The position numbers and the translations under genes were made by a program. Below are positions 6,117-6,619 of a stretch of 6,619 nt of DNA, one piece after another. Numbering within the stretch: position 1 is the first letter of the stretch; each line of letters starts with the position of its first letter. Source of the stretch: Caldilineaceae bacterium (GTDB lineage: Bacteria > Chloroflexota > Anaerolineae > Caldilineales > Caldilineaceae); NCBI GenBank assembly GCA_028819675.1, contig JAPPKT010000080.1, forward strand, positions 1 to 6,619, given 5' to 3'. The notes beneath the pieces were generated by a model, which was given only the letters and a program-made list of their open reading frames with translations, was not told the DNA's origin and searched no databases.

Positions 6117-6225
6117 GATACCAAGAATTTTGGCAAAGGCTTACTCCGCTTTGGTGCCAACGGCTTCATGGGCCCCTAATCTCCGACAAATTCTTAATCT
6201 CAACCGAAACGCACATTGGTCATGC
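6117..6225. other. Intergenic stretch before the CRISPR-like repeat
   Basis: No gene is apparent. A short inverted repeat TTGGCA (6130-6135) and TGCCAA (6155-6160) is present. The segment CCCCTAATCTCCGACA (6174-6189), followed by CCGAAAC ending at 6210, faintly resembles the outline of the CRISPR-like repeat. The distance to the next repeat would be only about 15 bases, so a degenerate repeat is not supported. Confidence 0.3.
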
Positions 6226-6301
6226 GTCTCCCCTAGCTCCGGTCAGGGGAGCGGATTGAAACTTGCAAGAAAAAGCACTTCGGGCTTGGTTGCTATGTCT
6301 C
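6226..6301 (+). CRISPR. CRISPR-like remnant: one 37-bp repeat, one 34-bp spacer, start of a second repeat
   Basis: The 37-bp unit at 6226-6262 starts GTCTCCCCT, ends AGGGGAGCGGATTGAAAC, and can fold with a perfect 7-bp stem CTCCCCT/AGGGGAG. The 3' end GGATTGAAAC is the classic handle of many type I and type III CRISPR repeats. After a 34-base spacer (6263-6296) the sequence resumes GTCTC (6297-6301), the first five bases of the repeat, and then stops matching exactly where the terminal repeat of element C begins. No cas gene is in the window. With only one full repeat copy this remains a candidate remnant. Confidence 0.5.
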
Positions 6302-6530
6302 GGGATGCACCAAAAACTCGGGGGCAATCAGGCGGCGAGTTGCTCAGCTTTGCCCGCCGTGTCGTCGTTCTTTAGTCCCGGATACCACTGCTCGAACTTT
6401 TCCCGGAGCGCACCGTCGAGGGCGCGCGTTCGCGTCTGCAGCATGAGTGGGTTCTCCCAAGCTGGCCATGTGAATCTTATTCCATCACACGTACAGATCT
6501 GCAATTGCCCCCAAGTTTTTGGTGCTTCCC
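6302..6530. mobile_element. Element C: 229-bp non-autonomous element with 27-bp terminal inverted repeats
   Basis: The left end reads GGGATGCACCAAAAACTC followed by GGGGGCAAT (6302-6328). The right end (6504-6530) is its reverse complement with 25 of 27 matches. The ends share the pattern CACCAAAAACT..GGGGCA with repeats A and B, so all three belong to one terminal-repeat family. The interior is unrelated to A and B and holds the end of a minus-strand reading frame. No transposase is present. No target-site duplication is seen. This looks like an internally deleted transposon or a MITE mobilised in trans. Confidence 0.75.
6328..6503 (-). pseudogene. 3' fragment of an unknown coding sequence inside element C
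   Basis: On the minus strand a frame reads ...FTWPAWENPLMLQTRTRA... and ends KNDDTAGKAEQLAA, with its TGA inside the terminal repeat. The sequence looks protein-like and the stop next to the terminal repeat is typical of a transposon gene, so it may be the tail of the parent element's transposase or cargo. An ATG at 6444 would give only 38 residues. The frame stays open to 6609 beyond the element, but that upstream part does not look coding. I do not recognise the family. Confidence 0.35.
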
Positions 6531-6570
6531 ATGAGCGGTGACTGCAATCGGGGTATGGTGGGGAGTGGAG

Positions 6571-6590
6571 TTGCCCCGTTTTCGTGGACA
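6571..6590. mobile_element. Possible IS3-family terminal inverted repeat
   Basis: Read on the minus strand the stretch is TGTCCACGAAAACGGGGCAA followed by CTCCA. This resembles terminal repeats of IS3-family elements, which commonly begin TGTCC or TGACC and run into a G-rich block. No IS3 transposase gene is in the window, and the partner end is not visible. It may be a remnant cut by element C or a chance match. Confidence 0.25.
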
Positions 6591-6591
6591 G

Positions 6592-6609
6592 TTGATGGCT
6601 TCGCATCAA
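6592..6609. repeat. Short perfect hairpin near the right edge
   Basis: TTGATG and CATCAA form a perfect 6-bp inverted repeat around the loop GCTTCG, two bases beyond the possible IS3-type end. No T-run follows. Its role is unknown. Confidence 0.3.
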
Positions 6610-6619
6610 GCAGCTTGTT

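Noticed and set aside
6307..6325. NtrC-type binding site suggested by GCACC...GGTGC
   Set aside because: The two halves are about 210 bp apart and belong to terminal inverted repeats; the NtrC site is one compact palindrome.

Overview
The window is a moderately GC-rich accessory segment. Proteobacterial-style Shine-Dalgarno sites, a FitAB-type toxin-antitoxin pair and GC-rich codon use fit a gamma- or betaproteobacterium, but no marker gene fixes the species. The gene content looks like a small defence/mobility island: an OLD-family ATPase-nuclease, two PIN-domain (VapC-type) toxins, a uracil-DNA-glycosylase-like protein, a small winged-helix protein, and several pieces of mobile or repeated DNA.

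Left part (1-2890): a 516-residue OLD-like protein (ATPase plus TOPRIM-like C-terminus) and a fitA-fitB operon all lie on the minus strand. They are bracketed by two same-orientation copies (A, about 45-185; B, 2746-2885) of a repeat of about 135 bp with terminal inverted repeats. A promoter and a palindromic candidate operator sit upstream of fitA, next to copy B.

Middle part (2890-5280): all genes are on the plus strand. They are a 66-residue LexA-like winged-helix protein, an unrecognised 212-residue protein coupled by an 8-bp gap to a second PIN toxin, and a uracil-DNA-glycosylase superfamily protein with an uncertain N-terminus.

Right part (5277-6619): a perfect palindrome at the glycosylase stop codon is followed by about 200 bp that resembles the 5' end (domain I) of a group II intron, with no reverse transcriptase or domain V visible. 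Next come a one-membrane-segment protein of 143 residues and a long inverted repeat. After these is a CRISPR-like 37-bp repeat with one 34-bp spacer; the next repeat is cut after five bases by a third element, C (229 bp). C carries 27-bp terminal inverted repeats of the same family as A and B, and encloses what looks like the 3' end of a coding sequence. A possible IS3-type terminus follows.

The most interesting reading is that one terminal-repeat family (A, B, C) both flanks a nuclease plus toxin-antitoxin cassette and has broken a CRISPR array. The assignments rest on motifs read by eye; no database search was possible.
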